This document shows, piece by piece, positions 1 to 8,432 of a stretch of 64,000 bases of DNA. This stretch comes from Singulisphaera sp. GP187. GTDB lineage: Bacteria > Planctomycetota > Planctomycetia > Isosphaerales > Isosphaeraceae. The notes below the pieces were generated by a model. That model was not told the DNA's origin, did no database searches, and saw only the letters and a list, made by a program, of their open reading frames with translations. The position numbers and the translations under genes were made by a program. Within the stretch, counting starts at the first letter, position 1. Every line of letters starts with the position of its first letter. The stretch spans positions 1,279,501-1,343,500 of the forward strand of contig NZ_FSRB01000001.1 of the NCBI RefSeq assembly GCF_900129635.1. Reading direction: 5' to 3'.

Positions 1-2
1 CG

Positions 3-707
3 GTCCAGACGACCGACGGCCGCGTCTTGACCGGTCTGATCGCCAGCGAGACCGCGACGGCCGTGACGCTCCGACGCCAGGAAGGCAAGGAGGATATCCT
101 GCTGCGTGCGGAGATCGAGGAGATCGCGGCCTCCGGACAATCGCTGATGCCCGAAGGCTTGGAGAAGGACCTCAAGCCGCAGGATGTTGCCGACTTGCTC
201 GCGTTCCTGGGGACGACCGGTCCCCCGCCGAAGCAAGTCGAAGGCAACCGGCCGGAACGGGTGGCGCCTGGACCCGACGGAACGATCGCCCTCCGGGCCG
301 AGTCGGCCGAGCTTTATGGCGACACCCTCACGTTCGAGGCCAAGCACAAGAACCTCGGTTATTGGGGACGTCCTAGCGATCGCGCGGCCTGGCAGTTCGT
401 GACCGAGCGACCTGGCCGCTACCGCGTCTGGATCGACTGGGCGTGCGAGAATGGCTCGGCAGGCAACAAGCTCTTGCTCGAACTCGGCACGCAACGGATC
501 GAGCAGCCCGTCGAGGGGACTGGCGACTGGGACACCTATCAGTCGGCCAACATCGGCGAGTTGACGCTCGCCCCAGGCGTCCATCGGCTCGAACTTCACT
601 CCGCGGGGCCTGTCAAAGGGGCCTTGTTCGACCTCCGTTCGGTCGAGCTCCGCCCGGTTCCGGACACCGCCAAGCCCACTCCAGCGGGAACGTGCTCCAA
701 CCCATAG
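3..707 (+). CDS. C-terminal part of a heme-binding-domain dehydrogenase (PVC type), 5' end outside window
   Basis: The frame is open at the left edge, so this is the 3' end of a longer gene. The first ~75 residues (V-x-T-x-DGR-x-LTGL, then LMPEGL and a DLLAFL ending) match the end of the Pirellula/Verrucomicrobium-type putative heme-binding domain that closes large secreted PVC dehydrogenases with a sorbosone-dehydrogenase-like propeller. A second domain of ~125 residues follows (RAESAELYGDTL, GYWG, W-x-F, G-x-YRVWIDWAC, GVHRLELHS). It is beta-rich and resembles a carbohydrate-binding-module fold fused behind the heme domain. The propeller and the heme CxxCH must lie upstream. The protein is probably periplasmic and oxidises a sugar-like substrate; that role is inferred from the family only. 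Confidence 0.75.
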   Translation, partial: VQTTDGRVLTGLIASETATAVTLRRQEGKEDILLRAEIEEIAASGQSLMPEGLEKDLKPQDVADLLAFLGTTGPPPKQVEGNRPERVAPGPDGTIALRAESAELYGDTLTFEAKHKNLGYWGRPSDRAAWQFVTERPGRYRVWIDWACENGSAGNKLLLELGTQRIEQPVEGTGDWDTYQSANIGELTLAPGVHRLELHSAGPVKGALFDLRSVELRPVPDTAKPTPAGTCSNP

Positions 708-749
708 GAGGTCGTTGCAGCCTCTTTGGGTTGGATGGAGACTGAACTT

Positions 750-784
750 GGCCCCGCAGCCTCACGACGTCAGGCTGCGGGGCC
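750..784. terminator. Hairpin between convergent genes
   Basis: A perfect 13-bp inverted repeat (GGCCCCGCAGCCT at 750-762, its complement at 772-784) with a 9-nt loop lies between the end of the dehydrogenase fragment and the convergent membrane-protein gene. There is no clear T-run on either side, so it is a terminator by position and stem strength only; it could serve both strands. Confidence 0.55.
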
Positions 785-835
785 GTGCCAAATGGCATGC
801 GTTGGGGATCGGTTCCGCACGAAGCGATTGACCAC

Positions 836-1426
836 TCACGGCTCTTTTTTTCCGGCTGGTCGCTGGCTCGCCTCGATCCGTTCGATCAGCCGGGACTCGA
901 CGCGGAGGATCTGCTCCCGGATCGTCAACTCGGCACGCTCGATCCGGACGTCGGTCAAGAGGACCGCGGCGAGGATCAGCAAGGCGAGGCCCGTGGCCAA
1001 GATTGGCATCCCGGCCGCCTCCCGCCCGAGGCTCAAGGAGACCAGGGACAAGGCCATCACCGTGGTGAGGGTAAATCCAAACGCCATGCGCGCGGCCAAG
1101 GTCCGCTGAGAAATAAAGCTTCCTCTCCCTCGGGTGAGAATCCAGGTGGCCAATAACGTCCAACTGAGGCCGAAGCACGCGAAGAGGGCGAGCAGCCGTC
1201 TGACGGCGACGGGCGTTGTCGCCGGCTCGGTGAAGGCGAGTGACCCACAGACCAGGCAGGCGATGAGGCCGGCGACGCCCACGGCCACGAACGGGACCAG
1301 TCGTGACCCGGACAGTTGAGTCTCCCACTGCGAATGGAGCTCGGCCTCATGGCGCTGTTGGATGGCCGGGTCGGGCGAGTCGAGACCAAGCAAGCGCTCG
1401 CCCAGTGCGTCGTTCGGGTCGGTCAT
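836..1426 (-). CDS. Four-TM membrane protein coupled to an ECF sigma factor
   Basis: A 196-residue protein. A soluble acidic N-terminus (~40 residues with HEAELHSQWE) is followed by four hydrophobic segments at about 43-65, 74-97, 109-132 and 136-160, then a charged amphipathic C-terminus (RIERAELTIREQILRVESRLIERIEA) that may form a coiled coil. Its ATG overlaps the stop of the sigma gene by 4 bp (ATGA at 1423-1426), so the two are translationally coupled. Position suggests a membrane regulator or sensor of that sigma factor. I see no zinc-finger anti-sigma HxxxCxxC motif, so it is not a ZAS-type anti-sigma. Function is inferred from context only; the family was not recognised. Confidence 0.8.
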   Translation of the reverse strand: MTDPNDALGERLLGLDSPDPAIQQRHEAELHSQWETQLSGSRLVPFVAVGVAGLIACLVCGSLAFTEPATTPVAVRRLLALFACFGLSWTLLATWILTRGRGSFISQRTLAARMAFGFTLTTVMALSLVSLSLGREAAGMPILATGLALLILAAVLLTDVRIERAELTIREQILRVESRLIERIEASQRPAGKKEP

Positions 1427-2007
1427 GACCGTTCTCCTTGTCGTTCGAGAATTTCACGGAGGGATTTCTTGGCCTTGAAGAGCCGGGACTTGACCGTGCC
1501 TGGTGGAATGCCGAGCACTTCCGCCACCTCGTCGATGCTCAGGTCCCGGAGGAAGAACAGGGTGAGGACCTCTCGGTCGACGCGCGGGAGCTGGGCGAGC
1601 CCGTGATAGACCAGCTCGGCGTCATCGACGGAATCGCACTCAGGCTCTTGGGTCGACTCGACGCGCTCGGCGGCGTCGAGGATGCGGTCGCGGGCATACT
1701 CCTCACGGTGGTGGCTCATCACCGTGTTGCGGGTGACGGCATAGAGCCAGACCGGCAGTCGGCGCGGGTCGCGCAATGAGCGGATTCCCCGCAGGACTTG
1801 GAGCCAGACCTCCTGGAGGATCTGCCAGACGTCCTCTTCGTTCGCCACCAGCCGTCGGACATAGAAGAAGAGCTTGCGTTCCCAGTCGCGAACCAATTCC
1901 TCGAAAGCCGCGGGCTCCCCACGTTGGCAGCGCAGGACGAGGAACTCGAGTTCATGAGCTTGTCGGGTCGTGGGCACTGCCGGTTTCCCCCTTGGCCTGG
2001 TCACCAT
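1423..2007 (-). CDS. ECF-family RNA polymerase sigma factor
   Basis: A 194-residue sigma-70 family protein of ECF size. Region 2 covers roughly residues 20-105 (FEELVRDWERKLFFYVRR, then the -10-recognition stretch ending PVWLYAVTRN). Region 4 covers roughly 130-190, with a helix-turn-helix in DLSIDEVAEVLGIPPGTVKSRL that would bind the -35 element. A linker of ~25 acidic residues joins them; there is no sigma 1.1 or region 3. It would direct polymerase to a small regulon, probably including its own operon with the overlapping membrane-protein gene. The ATG at 2007 has a weak ribosome site; a start slightly downstream is possible. Confidence 0.93.
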   Translation of the reverse strand: MVTRPRGKPAVPTTRQAHELEFLVLRCQRGEPAAFEELVRDWERKLFFYVRRLVANEEDVWQILQEVWLQVLRGIRSLRDPRRLPVWLYAVTRNTVMSHHREEYARDRILDAAERVESTQEPECDSVDDAELVYHGLAQLPRVDREVLTLFFLRDLSIDEVAEVLGIPPGTVKSRLFKAKKSLREILERQGERS

Positions 2008-2250
2008 TCTCTAGTCGAGAAACCGGCCAGTCCGGTTCATCGGGGTGGAGGGGTATTTACTGCGGACCCGGAGTCGAGTAACTTAAACCCCTGTTCGCTC
2101 GCCAACGACGATCCTGTCGACAAATGCGATCTCTGCGGTTCTTGCGGGGTGGGTTTAACGATTCCCCCGTTGGGAACACCCGTCGCACAGGACCAGCGTG
2201 GGCGAGCCGCTTGACATCCACGATCGATTGGGCGACCCTACGATTCGGCC

Positions 2251-2278
2251 TTGACGTGCGCAAAAGCGCCGATAAGAT
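2251..2278 (+). promoter_or_regulatory. Probable sigma-70 promoter for rplM-rpsI
   Basis: TTGACG at 2251-2256 and TAAGAT at 2273-2278 are spaced 16 bp apart, about 65 bp upstream of rplM, which fits a housekeeping promoter. A 9-bp inverted repeat (2262-2270 with 2300-2308) spans the -10 region and the start of the leader and could be an operator. The rest of the 333-bp gap (2008-2340) between the divergent sigma gene and rplM shows nothing I can name. Confidence 0.5.
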
Positions 2279-2340
2279 AGTCGTTTCGCACCAAGTTAGG
2301 GCGCTTTTCGAGCTCGACGTCTGTTAGGTAGCCCACGTTC

Positions 2341-2931
2341 ATGAATTGTTATCAGGCGAAGGCGGGTGAGCTTACAAAGAGCTGGTACGTGATCGACGCG
2401 ACCGATCTGGTCGTGGGCCGACTCGCCGCGCAAATTGCGCCGATCTTGATGGGCAAGCACCGCCCCACGTACACGCCCCACATCGACACCGGCGACTTTG
2501 TCATCGTGACTAACGTTGACAAGGTGGTGTTCACCGGCAAGAAGTGGCAGCAGAAGTCCTATCAACGCTACTCGGGACATCCCGGCGGTCAGAAGGACGA
2601 GGTCGCGTGGAAGCTGTTCCAGCGTCGACCCGAGCGAATTCTGCAGCTCGCCGTTCAGCGGATGATGCCCAAGAACAAAATCGGCCGCCACATGCTCGGG
2701 AAGCTCAAGCTTTACGCCGGCTCCCAGCACCCGCATCAGGCGCAGGCTCCGCTACCCCTGGATGGCATCTTCGGCCGTCCGGCGCCCGCGGGTGGTCTGT
2801 TCGTCCCCAAGGCGATCCCTCAGGCCCCTCGAGTCAAAGTCGAGGCCCCGAAGGTTGAGGACACGCCGGCAACGGCAGCCGCCGAGCAGGTTTCCACGAC
2901 GACCCCGGACGCGACTCCGGCGGCTGAGTGA
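2341..2931 (+). CDS. rplM: 50S ribosomal protein L13 with C-terminal extension
   Basis: Ribosomal protein L13, an early-assembly protein of the large subunit that binds 23S rRNA. Residues 1-141 align with the complete L13 family: WYVIDATDLVVGRLA, LMGKHRPTYTPHIDTGD, KNKIGRHMLGKLKLYAG and an H-P-H-x-A-Q-x-P-x-x-L end. The family normally ends there at ~142 residues. This protein continues for ~55 residues rich in Pro, Ala, Val and acidic residues, probably unstructured. The extension is in frame with no break. rpsI follows 113 bp downstream, the universal rplM-rpsI order. The ATG at 2341 has only a weak AGG upstream. Confidence 0.97.
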   Translation: MNCYQAKAGELTKSWYVIDATDLVVGRLAAQIAPILMGKHRPTYTPHIDTGDFVIVTNVDKVVFTGKKWQQKSYQRYSGHPGGQKDEVAWKLFQRRPERILQLAVQRMMPKNKIGRHMLGKLKLYAGSQHPHQAQAPLPLDGIFGRPAPAGGLFVPKAIPQAPRVKVEAPKVEDTPATAAAEQVSTTTPDATPAAE

Positions 2932-3044
2932 ACCGAGACGTCAACGCGACTCCTGAACATTGGTTGAATTAACGATCGGCTCGTGGCGCCTCTCGACGGA
3001 CTGAGCGAGAGGTTCCAGACGCTATTGAGAGGACCGAAACAGCG

Positions 3045-3446
3045 ATGGCCACTGCGGCACAACCCTTCATCTGGGGCACCGGCCGACGCAAGACGGCGGT
3101 GGCCCGCGTCCGGATCCGTGAAGGGACCGGCAAGTTCCTGGTGAACGACCTCGAGGTCGACGCCTACTTCGTTCTGGAAGTCCAGCGGAACGACGTCCGC
3201 GCTCCCCTCGTCCGCACCGAGATGTCGGACCGGATCGACGTTTTCGTCAACGTCAAGGGCAGCGGCAAGCATGGCCAGGCAGGCGCGGTGGTTCTGGGGC
3301 TGGCCCGTGCTCTCAAAGAGCACCGCAGCGACCTCGAACCCGTCCTCCGCGACCACGGCTTCCTGACGCGCGACGCCCGTATGGTCGAGCGTAAGAAGTA
3401 TGGCCATAAGAAGGCCCGTAAGAGCTTCCAGTTCTCCAAGCGTTAA
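3045..3446 (+). CDS. rpsI: 30S ribosomal protein S9
   Basis: Ribosomal protein S9 of 133 residues, normal length. It has the N-terminal GTGRRKTAVARVRI block, the GSGKHGQAGAV loop, LTRDARMVERKKYG and the invariant basic tail ending in S-K-R, which reaches the P-site tRNA anticodon stem in the small subunit. A GAGG ribosome site stands ~11 bp before the ATG. It is co-transcribed with rplM and followed by a strong terminator 33 bp after the stop. Confidence 0.98.
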   Translation: MATAAQPFIWGTGRRKTAVARVRIREGTGKFLVNDLEVDAYFVLEVQRNDVRAPLVRTEMSDRIDVFVNVKGSGKHGQAGAVVLGLARALKEHRSDLEPVLRDHGFLTRDARMVERKKYGHKKARKSFQFSKR

Positions 3447-3478
3447 TCGCAGGGTTTTGGAACAAAACGTTATCCGGC

Positions 3479-3519
3479 GTAAGCCCGTTTGGCTCGACCA
3501 AACGGGCTTACTCTATTTT
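3479..3519 (+). terminator. Rho-independent terminator of rplM-rpsI
   Basis: A perfect 14-bp stem (GTAAGCCCGTTTGG at 3479-3492 with its complement at 3498-3511), a 5-nt loop and a T-rich tail (TCTATTTTA) directly follow rpsI. Confidence 0.93.
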
Positions 3520-3698
3520 AGTCGCCCATCCTTCCTCCTTTCGGTTGATTTGGGCGATCTGGCGATGGGGAAAAGGGGGCAGAGCATGGTCGAGGTGTCT
3601 CGTTCTTGGAGACAACCTGCGGCCGTTGCTGACCGCCCCCTCGGCTGGCTGGTCGCCTACCCGTTTGACGACGGCGCCCGGGCCGCTCCCTTCAGAGT

Positions 3699-3726
3699 TA
3701 AAAAGGCCATCCGGTTGGGATGGCCT
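3699..3726 (-). terminator. Rho-independent terminator for the minus-strand lipoprotein gene
   Basis: A 9-bp stem (3704-3712 with 3718-3726) and 5-nt loop, followed on the minus strand by a run of Ts (complement of the A-run at 3700-3704). It lies 45 bp beyond the stop of the lipoprotein gene. The 3520-3698 stretch between the two terminators shows no gene. Confidence 0.85.
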
Positions 3727-3770
3727 CCTGGATCAACCTGGCGTCCTTACCGACTTGAGATGGGTCGAAT

Positions 3771-3977
3771 TCACCGGTCCAGTGCCTTGTCGACGGCCTG
3801 CCCCGCCTTCTCGCCCGGACCGGCCGGATTCACGGCGTCCTTCACGTTTTGGACCCCCTGATCGAGATTCTCGCCGGCACGCTCGGCGGGGCCCTTGGAC
3901 TCGCATCCGGTCCCGATGATGAGGGCAGGGACGAGGGCGAGAGCCAAGGCAAATGTCTTCGCGGATTGGATTGTCAT
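3771..3977 (-). CDS. Small predicted lipoprotein
   Basis: A 68-residue protein. A signal peptide (KTFALALALVPALIIGTG) ends at Cys25, which would be lipidated, although the GTGC box is looser than the usual L-A-G-C. The mature part is short, polar and Ala/Gly/Lys-rich (ENLDQGVQNVKDAVNPAGPGEKAGQAVD), resembling small entericidin-like or stress lipoproteins with amphipathic repeats. No enzymatic motif is visible. It has its own terminator downstream. It lies 117 bp after the membrane-protein gene at 4095 on the same strand and may share its transcript. Confidence 0.7.
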   Translation of the reverse strand: MTIQSAKTFALALALVPALIIGTGCESKGPAERAGENLDQGVQNVKDAVNPAGPGEKAGQAVDKALDR

Positions 3978-4094
3978 GATTCATCCTGTATAGGGAAACG
4001 GTTGCAGGACAGCCGGAGTCGTTGGTTTCGCGAATTTCGCGGAGGTGCCGGGAATGGCTCGGCCGTTCAACGTCCGTGGCGGTATGGGGTGCGA

Positions 4095-4907
4095 TCAGTT
4101 GCGCAGGGTTGAAACGCGGCGTACCCCCAGAATCGGGACGGGTTGGAGGAGCTCCCCCGCACCGATCAAAGAGCCGGCAATTACGGTGGCCATCGACACG
4201 ACCATACCGAGCAAGGTCCACCACGTTGCCCGCCGGGTGCTATCCGCTGCGCGTCTGGCGGCCTCGCGAATCTCGGGCCTGTCGGCGAGTTCTCGTGCCT
4301 GGTCCTTGATCGAGGTCGGATCGTTACGCAGCCGGTTCACCCGTTCCTTGAATTCCGCCTGGGCCTTCTTGGCTTGATCCTCGCTGACTCCGGCTTTCTT
4401 CAGATCCTCAATGAACTGATCGCCCCCAAGTTCGGCGTCGTAACGTTGACGAAGTGCGTCCATCAAACCGGCCGCGGGTGGTCCATGCTCCGCGGCATCG
4501 CGGGTGATGGTATACGCCCCCGAGGAGGCCCCAACCATCGCACCAAATCCGGCCCGGATTCCGACGCTCAGCAGCCAGGCCATGCCCATGAAGAGGACGC
4601 CCCAAAGGATCATCCCATAAAGGACGGCCTCAAGCTTGCTCTCGCCGACCGCAAGCCGACTGGTCGCCCAGCCCCCGAAGAACATCGTCAACAGCAAGGT
4701 GACGATCGCATAGATCGCGGCCCCGGTTCCGGGAGTTGCGTCGGCGTGTCGCACCGCCACCTCGATTCCCAGGGCAATGCCCAGCATCGTGAGCATGAGG
4801 TAGATCGACAGTGCCACCATCGCACCCGCGGCAATGGCTCCCCAACTCACACGGCTCTTCACCGCCAGAAGGTCGCTGGCCCTGGGGGTACTGATCTCGC
4901 TCGCCAT
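4095..4907 (-). CDS. Conserved membrane protein of unknown function (PhnA-like family)
   Basis: Start chosen at ATG 4907 because GGGGAG stands ~8 bp upstream and the protein then begins MASEISTPRASDLLAVKSRVSWGA; the open frame extends 158 codons further without family-like sequence. The 270-residue product has a hydrophobic block VSWGAIAAGAMVALSIYLML, two more segments (GAAIYAIVTLLLTMFFGGW and AVLYGMILWGVLFMGMAWLL), a charged ~100-residue soluble region (KKAGVSEDQAKKAQAEFKERVNRL) and a last TM near the C-terminus (TWWTLLGMVVSMATVIAGSL). The W-G-A-I-x-A-G start resembles a widespread uncharacterised bacterial membrane family sometimes labelled PhnA-like. Function unknown. Confidence 0.8.
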   Translation of the reverse strand: MASEISTPRASDLLAVKSRVSWGAIAAGAMVALSIYLMLTMLGIALGIEVAVRHADATPGTGAAIYAIVTLLLTMFFGGWATSRLAVGESKLEAVLYGMILWGVLFMGMAWLLSVGIRAGFGAMVGASSGAYTITRDAAEHGPPAAGLMDALRQRYDAELGGDQFIEDLKKAGVSEDQAKKAQAEFKERVNRLRNDPTSIKDQARELADRPEIREAARRAADSTRRATWWTLLGMVVSMATVIAGSLIGAGELLQPVPILGVRRVSTLRN

Positions 4908-5258
4908 TTCATCGACTCCCCGGTGTAAGTCATTTCTTGCCGCTCGGCCACACCTAAGGCCGGTCGGCGTCTGCCTTCCGAAACCGCGTGTGACTTTGCA
5001 ACGTGATCGTATCCTCGTTCCACAGATGCGAATCTTTGGCCAAGACGCTGGAAAATGAAAAATTTCTTTGAAAATTCGGGCATGTTTATGTCGGAAATCA
5101 TCATGCCCGAGATCCCTGGGTCGTCGTGGCGTTTTATCCACCGCTGATGGCGATCCATGGGACACTTCCGGCCTGGCACACGGATTGCTCGGTTGTGACT
5201 TCCCGAGCCCCACCCACCCTCGAACGTGATCCGGTGTCGGTTCCATCCTGGAGGTCCA

Positions 5259-7106
5259 ATGGCCAAAGCCCTCACGAGCCACCCGAAGAGTTCGGCATCG
5301 AAGCCCAGCCCGCAGGTTCATGCCGGAATGGGTGCGATTTTCCACGAGGGTTGAACGGCCTTCCGTGTCTGGGCACCTCACGCCGACAAGGTGTTTCTTA
5401 CCGGCTCATTCAACAAATGGTCGGAGTCCGCCGCCCCGATGGTCGCTGAGGACGGCGGTTGCTGGTACGCGGACCTCGCCCAAGCCAAAATCGGCGACGA
5501 GTACCGCTACCTCATTCACAATCACAATGGCACGACGAAGCTTTCTCGAATCGATCCCTACGCGCGCGAGGTCACGAATTCGGTCGGCAATACGGTCATC
5601 TACGACCCCGATTTCGCGTGGGATGATGATCACTTCGTCATGCCTGGCTGGAATCAGTTGGTGATTTACGAGCTTCCCATCGGCACATTCAACGACAAGC
5701 CGGGGGGAGCACCGGGGACGTTTGCCGACGCCGAGAAGAAGCTCGAGCACTTGCAATCGATCGGCGTGAACGCTATCGAAATCATGCCGGCATCTGAATT
5801 TGCGGGCGATTTTTCCTGGGGCTACAACCCGGCCCACATGTTCGCCGTCGAGAGTTCTTACGACGGCCCACGAGCGTTCAAGAAGTTTGTCAAGCAGGCC
5901 CACAAGCTTGGGATCGCGGTGATCTTCGACGTCGTCTACAACCATTTCGGTCCCGGCGACCTCCACCTCTGGCAGTTCGACAGTTGGAGCGAGAACGGCC
6001 TGGGCGGCATCGACTTCTATAACGATTGGCGCTGTGAGACGCCCTGGGGGAATCGCCGGCCGGATTACGGACGCGGAGAAGTCCGCCAGTACATCCGCGA
6101 CAAGGCCATGATGTGGATCGAGTATTTCTATGTCGATAGCCTTCGCTATGACATGACGCTCTACATCCGCCAGGTGCGTGCCGATGGCGATCCGGGGTGC
6201 GACCTTCCCGACGGCTGGGGTCTGGGCCAATGGATCAACGGCGAGATTGCCAGCCAATTTCCCGGCAAGATCACCATCGCCGAGGACTTGCAGAACAAAA
6301 GCTGGATCACCAAGGACGTCGGGGCCGGCGGTGCCGGGTTCGGTTCGCAGTAGGACGCGGCCTTTGTCCATCCGGTTCGAGCCGCGGTCACCACGCCCGA
6401 CGACTCGCATCGCAACATGGGGGCGGTCCGCAACGCGATTACTCACGGCTACAACGGCGATGCTTTCCAGCGGGTCATCTACAGCGAGTCGCACGATGAG
6501 GTTGCCAACGGCAAGGCACGCGTGACCTCGGAAGTTGACGTCAACTCGGCCGAAAACTGGTTCGCCAAGAAGCGGTCGACGTTGGCGGCGGCCTTGGTCT
6601 TCACGGCACCAGGCATTCCCATGCTCTTCCAGGGTCAGGAATTCCTCGAATCCGGCTGGTTCCGGGATACCGTCCCGCTGGATTGGAAACTGACACGCAA
6701 GCACGAAGGCGTCGTCGACCTTTACCGCGACCTCATCAGCCTCTGCCTCAACAAGTCCGGGACGACCGCCGGCCTCTGCGGCCATTACGTCAACGTTCAC
6801 CACATCAACGACCAAGACAAGCTAATCGCCTTCCACCGTTGGGAAAAGGGCGGGCCGGGCGATGAGGTGATCGTCGTCGCGAATTTCTCCGCGCAACCCC
6901 ACCATCATTACCGGATCGGATTGCCCCATCCCGGCCTCTGGTCGTTGCGGATGAACAGCGACTGGAAAGGCTATTCGCCCGATTTTCAAGACTTTCAGAG
7001 CTTCGATATCAACGCACACGCAGGCGACCAGGACGGATACCCGAACTTCGGCGAGTTCTCGATTGCGCCGTACAGCTTCCTTATCTTCTCCCAGGGGACG
7101 GACTGA
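5259..7106 (+). pseudogene. GH13 1,4-alpha-glucan branching enzyme-like gene with two in-frame stops
   Basis: An ATG at 5259 follows GGAGGTC by 5 bp and opens a 616-codon frame with no frameshift but two stops: TGA at 5352-5354 (codon 32) and TAG at 6351-6353 (codon 365). The sequence around them is otherwise intact: HEG-stop-TAFRVWAPHADKVFLTGSFN fits the CBM48 start with Gly expected at the stop, and GFGSQ-stop-DAAFVHP fits with Trp expected. All four GH13 regions are present: DVVYNH (~224-229), LRYDMT with the nucleophile Asp (~298), ITIAED with the acid Glu (~342), and ESHDE (~412-414, after the second stop). It would build alpha-1,6 branches in glycogen. A short product could reinitiate at GTG 5391 but would lack region IV. 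Nonsense decay, readthrough or base-calling error are all possible. Confidence 0.88.
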
Positions 7107-7527
7107 AATTTCCGATCGGCGAAGGAGTCATTCTTCACCTTTGCGGTAATCATCGGCGCACACCTTTCCCGCGGATGGGTGACAGGGCTGGCGGCGGAAG
7201 CAGGGTCAGTCAGTCTTGCAACCGAACCAATATCGATATGTGCGTCGAACAATCCCACTTCGAGGAGCGTAACGGTTGGCCTGAACCTCGGTTTTGGCAC
7301 CACCCACGGGATTGGAACGGAACGTGTCAAACGGGGTCTCCCGCACTCTTGAAGATCGAACGCAACCAACTGGAACGATATTCCTTGTTTTACAGGGGTT
7401 CGCCAAGTTGTTCCGGGCCGGAGCAGGGCCGTGATCATCAACAGTGCGGGAGAACCCTTGTACTCGCTCAGTTCCAGCATCCTGCTTACCTTCCCGCAGT
7501 TGTCTGAGGTTGCCAATTCCTCTAGAA
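7107..7527. other. Intergenic stretch before the toxin-antitoxin pair
   Basis: No supported gene. Short frames on both strands have no family-like sequence or ribosome site. Confidence 0.5.
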
Positions 7528-7539
7528 TAGTCTAGACTA
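7528..7539. promoter_or_regulatory. Palindrome upstream of vapB-like gene, candidate operator
   Basis: TAGTCTAGACTA is a perfect 12-bp palindrome 61 bp before the antitoxin ATG; a partial copy (TCTAGA) lies just upstream at 7521-7526. VapB-type antitoxins usually repress their own operon through such palindromes. Role inferred. Confidence 0.45.
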
Positions 7540-7600
7540 ATCGTCATAACCAGCTTGGGAAAAGCCGGTTACGGCAAACGTAGCCAGCGAGGAGGGAACC

Positions 7601-7843
7601 ATGACACAAACCGATTTCAACCATATCGTCGAAAGCCTCGGCGGCTTATCGCCGGAGCAAATGCGTCAGCTTCGTCGCGAATTAGACGGCAAGCTGGCCA
7701 CGGTGGAGCAAAAACAGCCTGCCTGTGACGATCTCGGCTCGATTGGGGCGATGCGTGACGACGCCGACTTGCTCGACGCGGCCGTTGCCCATGCCATGAA
7801 AGTAAGGGAAGAGCGGCCTTGGAGGCTGTCGCCTGGTGAATAA
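7601..7843 (+). CDS. VapB-like antitoxin
   Basis: An 80-residue acidic protein directly upstream of a PIN-domain toxin and overlapping it by 8 bp. A strong AGGAGG site precedes the ATG. The N-terminal half is helical (FNHIVESLGGLSPEQMRQLRRELDGKL); the C-terminal half (DDADLLDAAVAHAMKVREERPW) would be the toxin-wrapping tail. I do not see a clear AbrB or ribbon-helix-helix motif, so the call rests on size, acidity and genetic linkage. It should neutralise the downstream nuclease and repress the operon, possibly at the palindrome 61 bp upstream. Confidence 0.7.
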   Translation: MTQTDFNHIVESLGGLSPEQMRQLRRELDGKLATVEQKQPACDDLGSIGAMRDDADLLDAAVAHAMKVREERPWRLSPGE

Positions 7844-8252
7844 GGCCCTGCTTGACACCGACATCTACTCCGAAGTGCTGAAAGCCGTAGACCAGAATGT
7901 CGCCAGGAAGGCCGCCGCCTACCGGAAGGCCCACGGACACCTGACGTTTTCGGTCATCACCGTCATGGAGGTGATCCAGGGCTTGCAAAGGGTTGGCGGC
8001 TCGAATCGCATTCAAACCTTCCGAAACGCCATTGCCCCAGAGGAGATCCTGCTGTTCGATCAGGATGCCGCCGATCTTGCTGGCCAGATCGCCGGTGATC
8101 TGGATCGCATCGGGCGGCCGATCGGCCGCTGTGACCCCATGATCGCGGCCGTCGCCATCACGCACGGCCTGGAGCTGGTCACAGGCAATACAGCCCATTA
8201 CCAGCGTCTTCACCAGCTCGGCTATCGACTCACGCTGGTCAACTGGCGATAA
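7836..8252 (+). CDS. VapC-type PIN-domain ribonuclease toxin
   Basis: A 138-residue PIN-domain protein. The GTG at 7836 overlaps the antitoxin stop, giving translational coupling. Acidic residues of the PIN active site are visible: Asp7 and Asp9 in ALLDTDIYSE, Glu45 in VMEVIQG and Asp100 in GRCDPMIAA, followed by the usual LVTGN-x-x-HY block. The length matches VapC proteins (~130-140). VapC toxins cleave tRNA, rRNA or mRNA when freed from VapB; the target here cannot be told. The pair lies next to a decayed recombinase, so it was probably acquired horizontally. Confidence 0.9.
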   Translation: MNKALLDTDIYSEVLKAVDQNVARKAAAYRKAHGHLTFSVITVMEVIQGLQRVGGSNRIQTFRNAIAPEEILLFDQDAADLAGQIAGDLDRIGRPIGRCDPMIAAVAITHGLELVTGNTAHYQRLHQLGYRLTLVNWR

Positions 8253-8432
8253 TCCACGGCTGGATCACAGGTTATCGGAGCCACGGTCATGACGTGTGTA
8301 ATCATCAAGGCGTCTTATGATATTGCAGGTAGTGCGGATGTTGTTGGGGGTATCTGCGGGTCCGCGTTTTTTGCTTCGCGTACTCACGCGATTACTTGCA
8401 ATCATGGTTTCACCCCGGGTGATTTGATCCCT

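Noticed and set aside
5406..6815. 469-codon antisense frame over the branching-enzyme gene, longer than either sense fragment
   Set aside because: The sense strand has all GH13 motifs and a ribosome site; the antisense has none, despite being uninterrupted.
7175..7507. 110-codon frame before the toxin-antitoxin pair
   Set aside because: Random-looking composition, no ribosome site, and an overlapping frame of similar length on the other strand.
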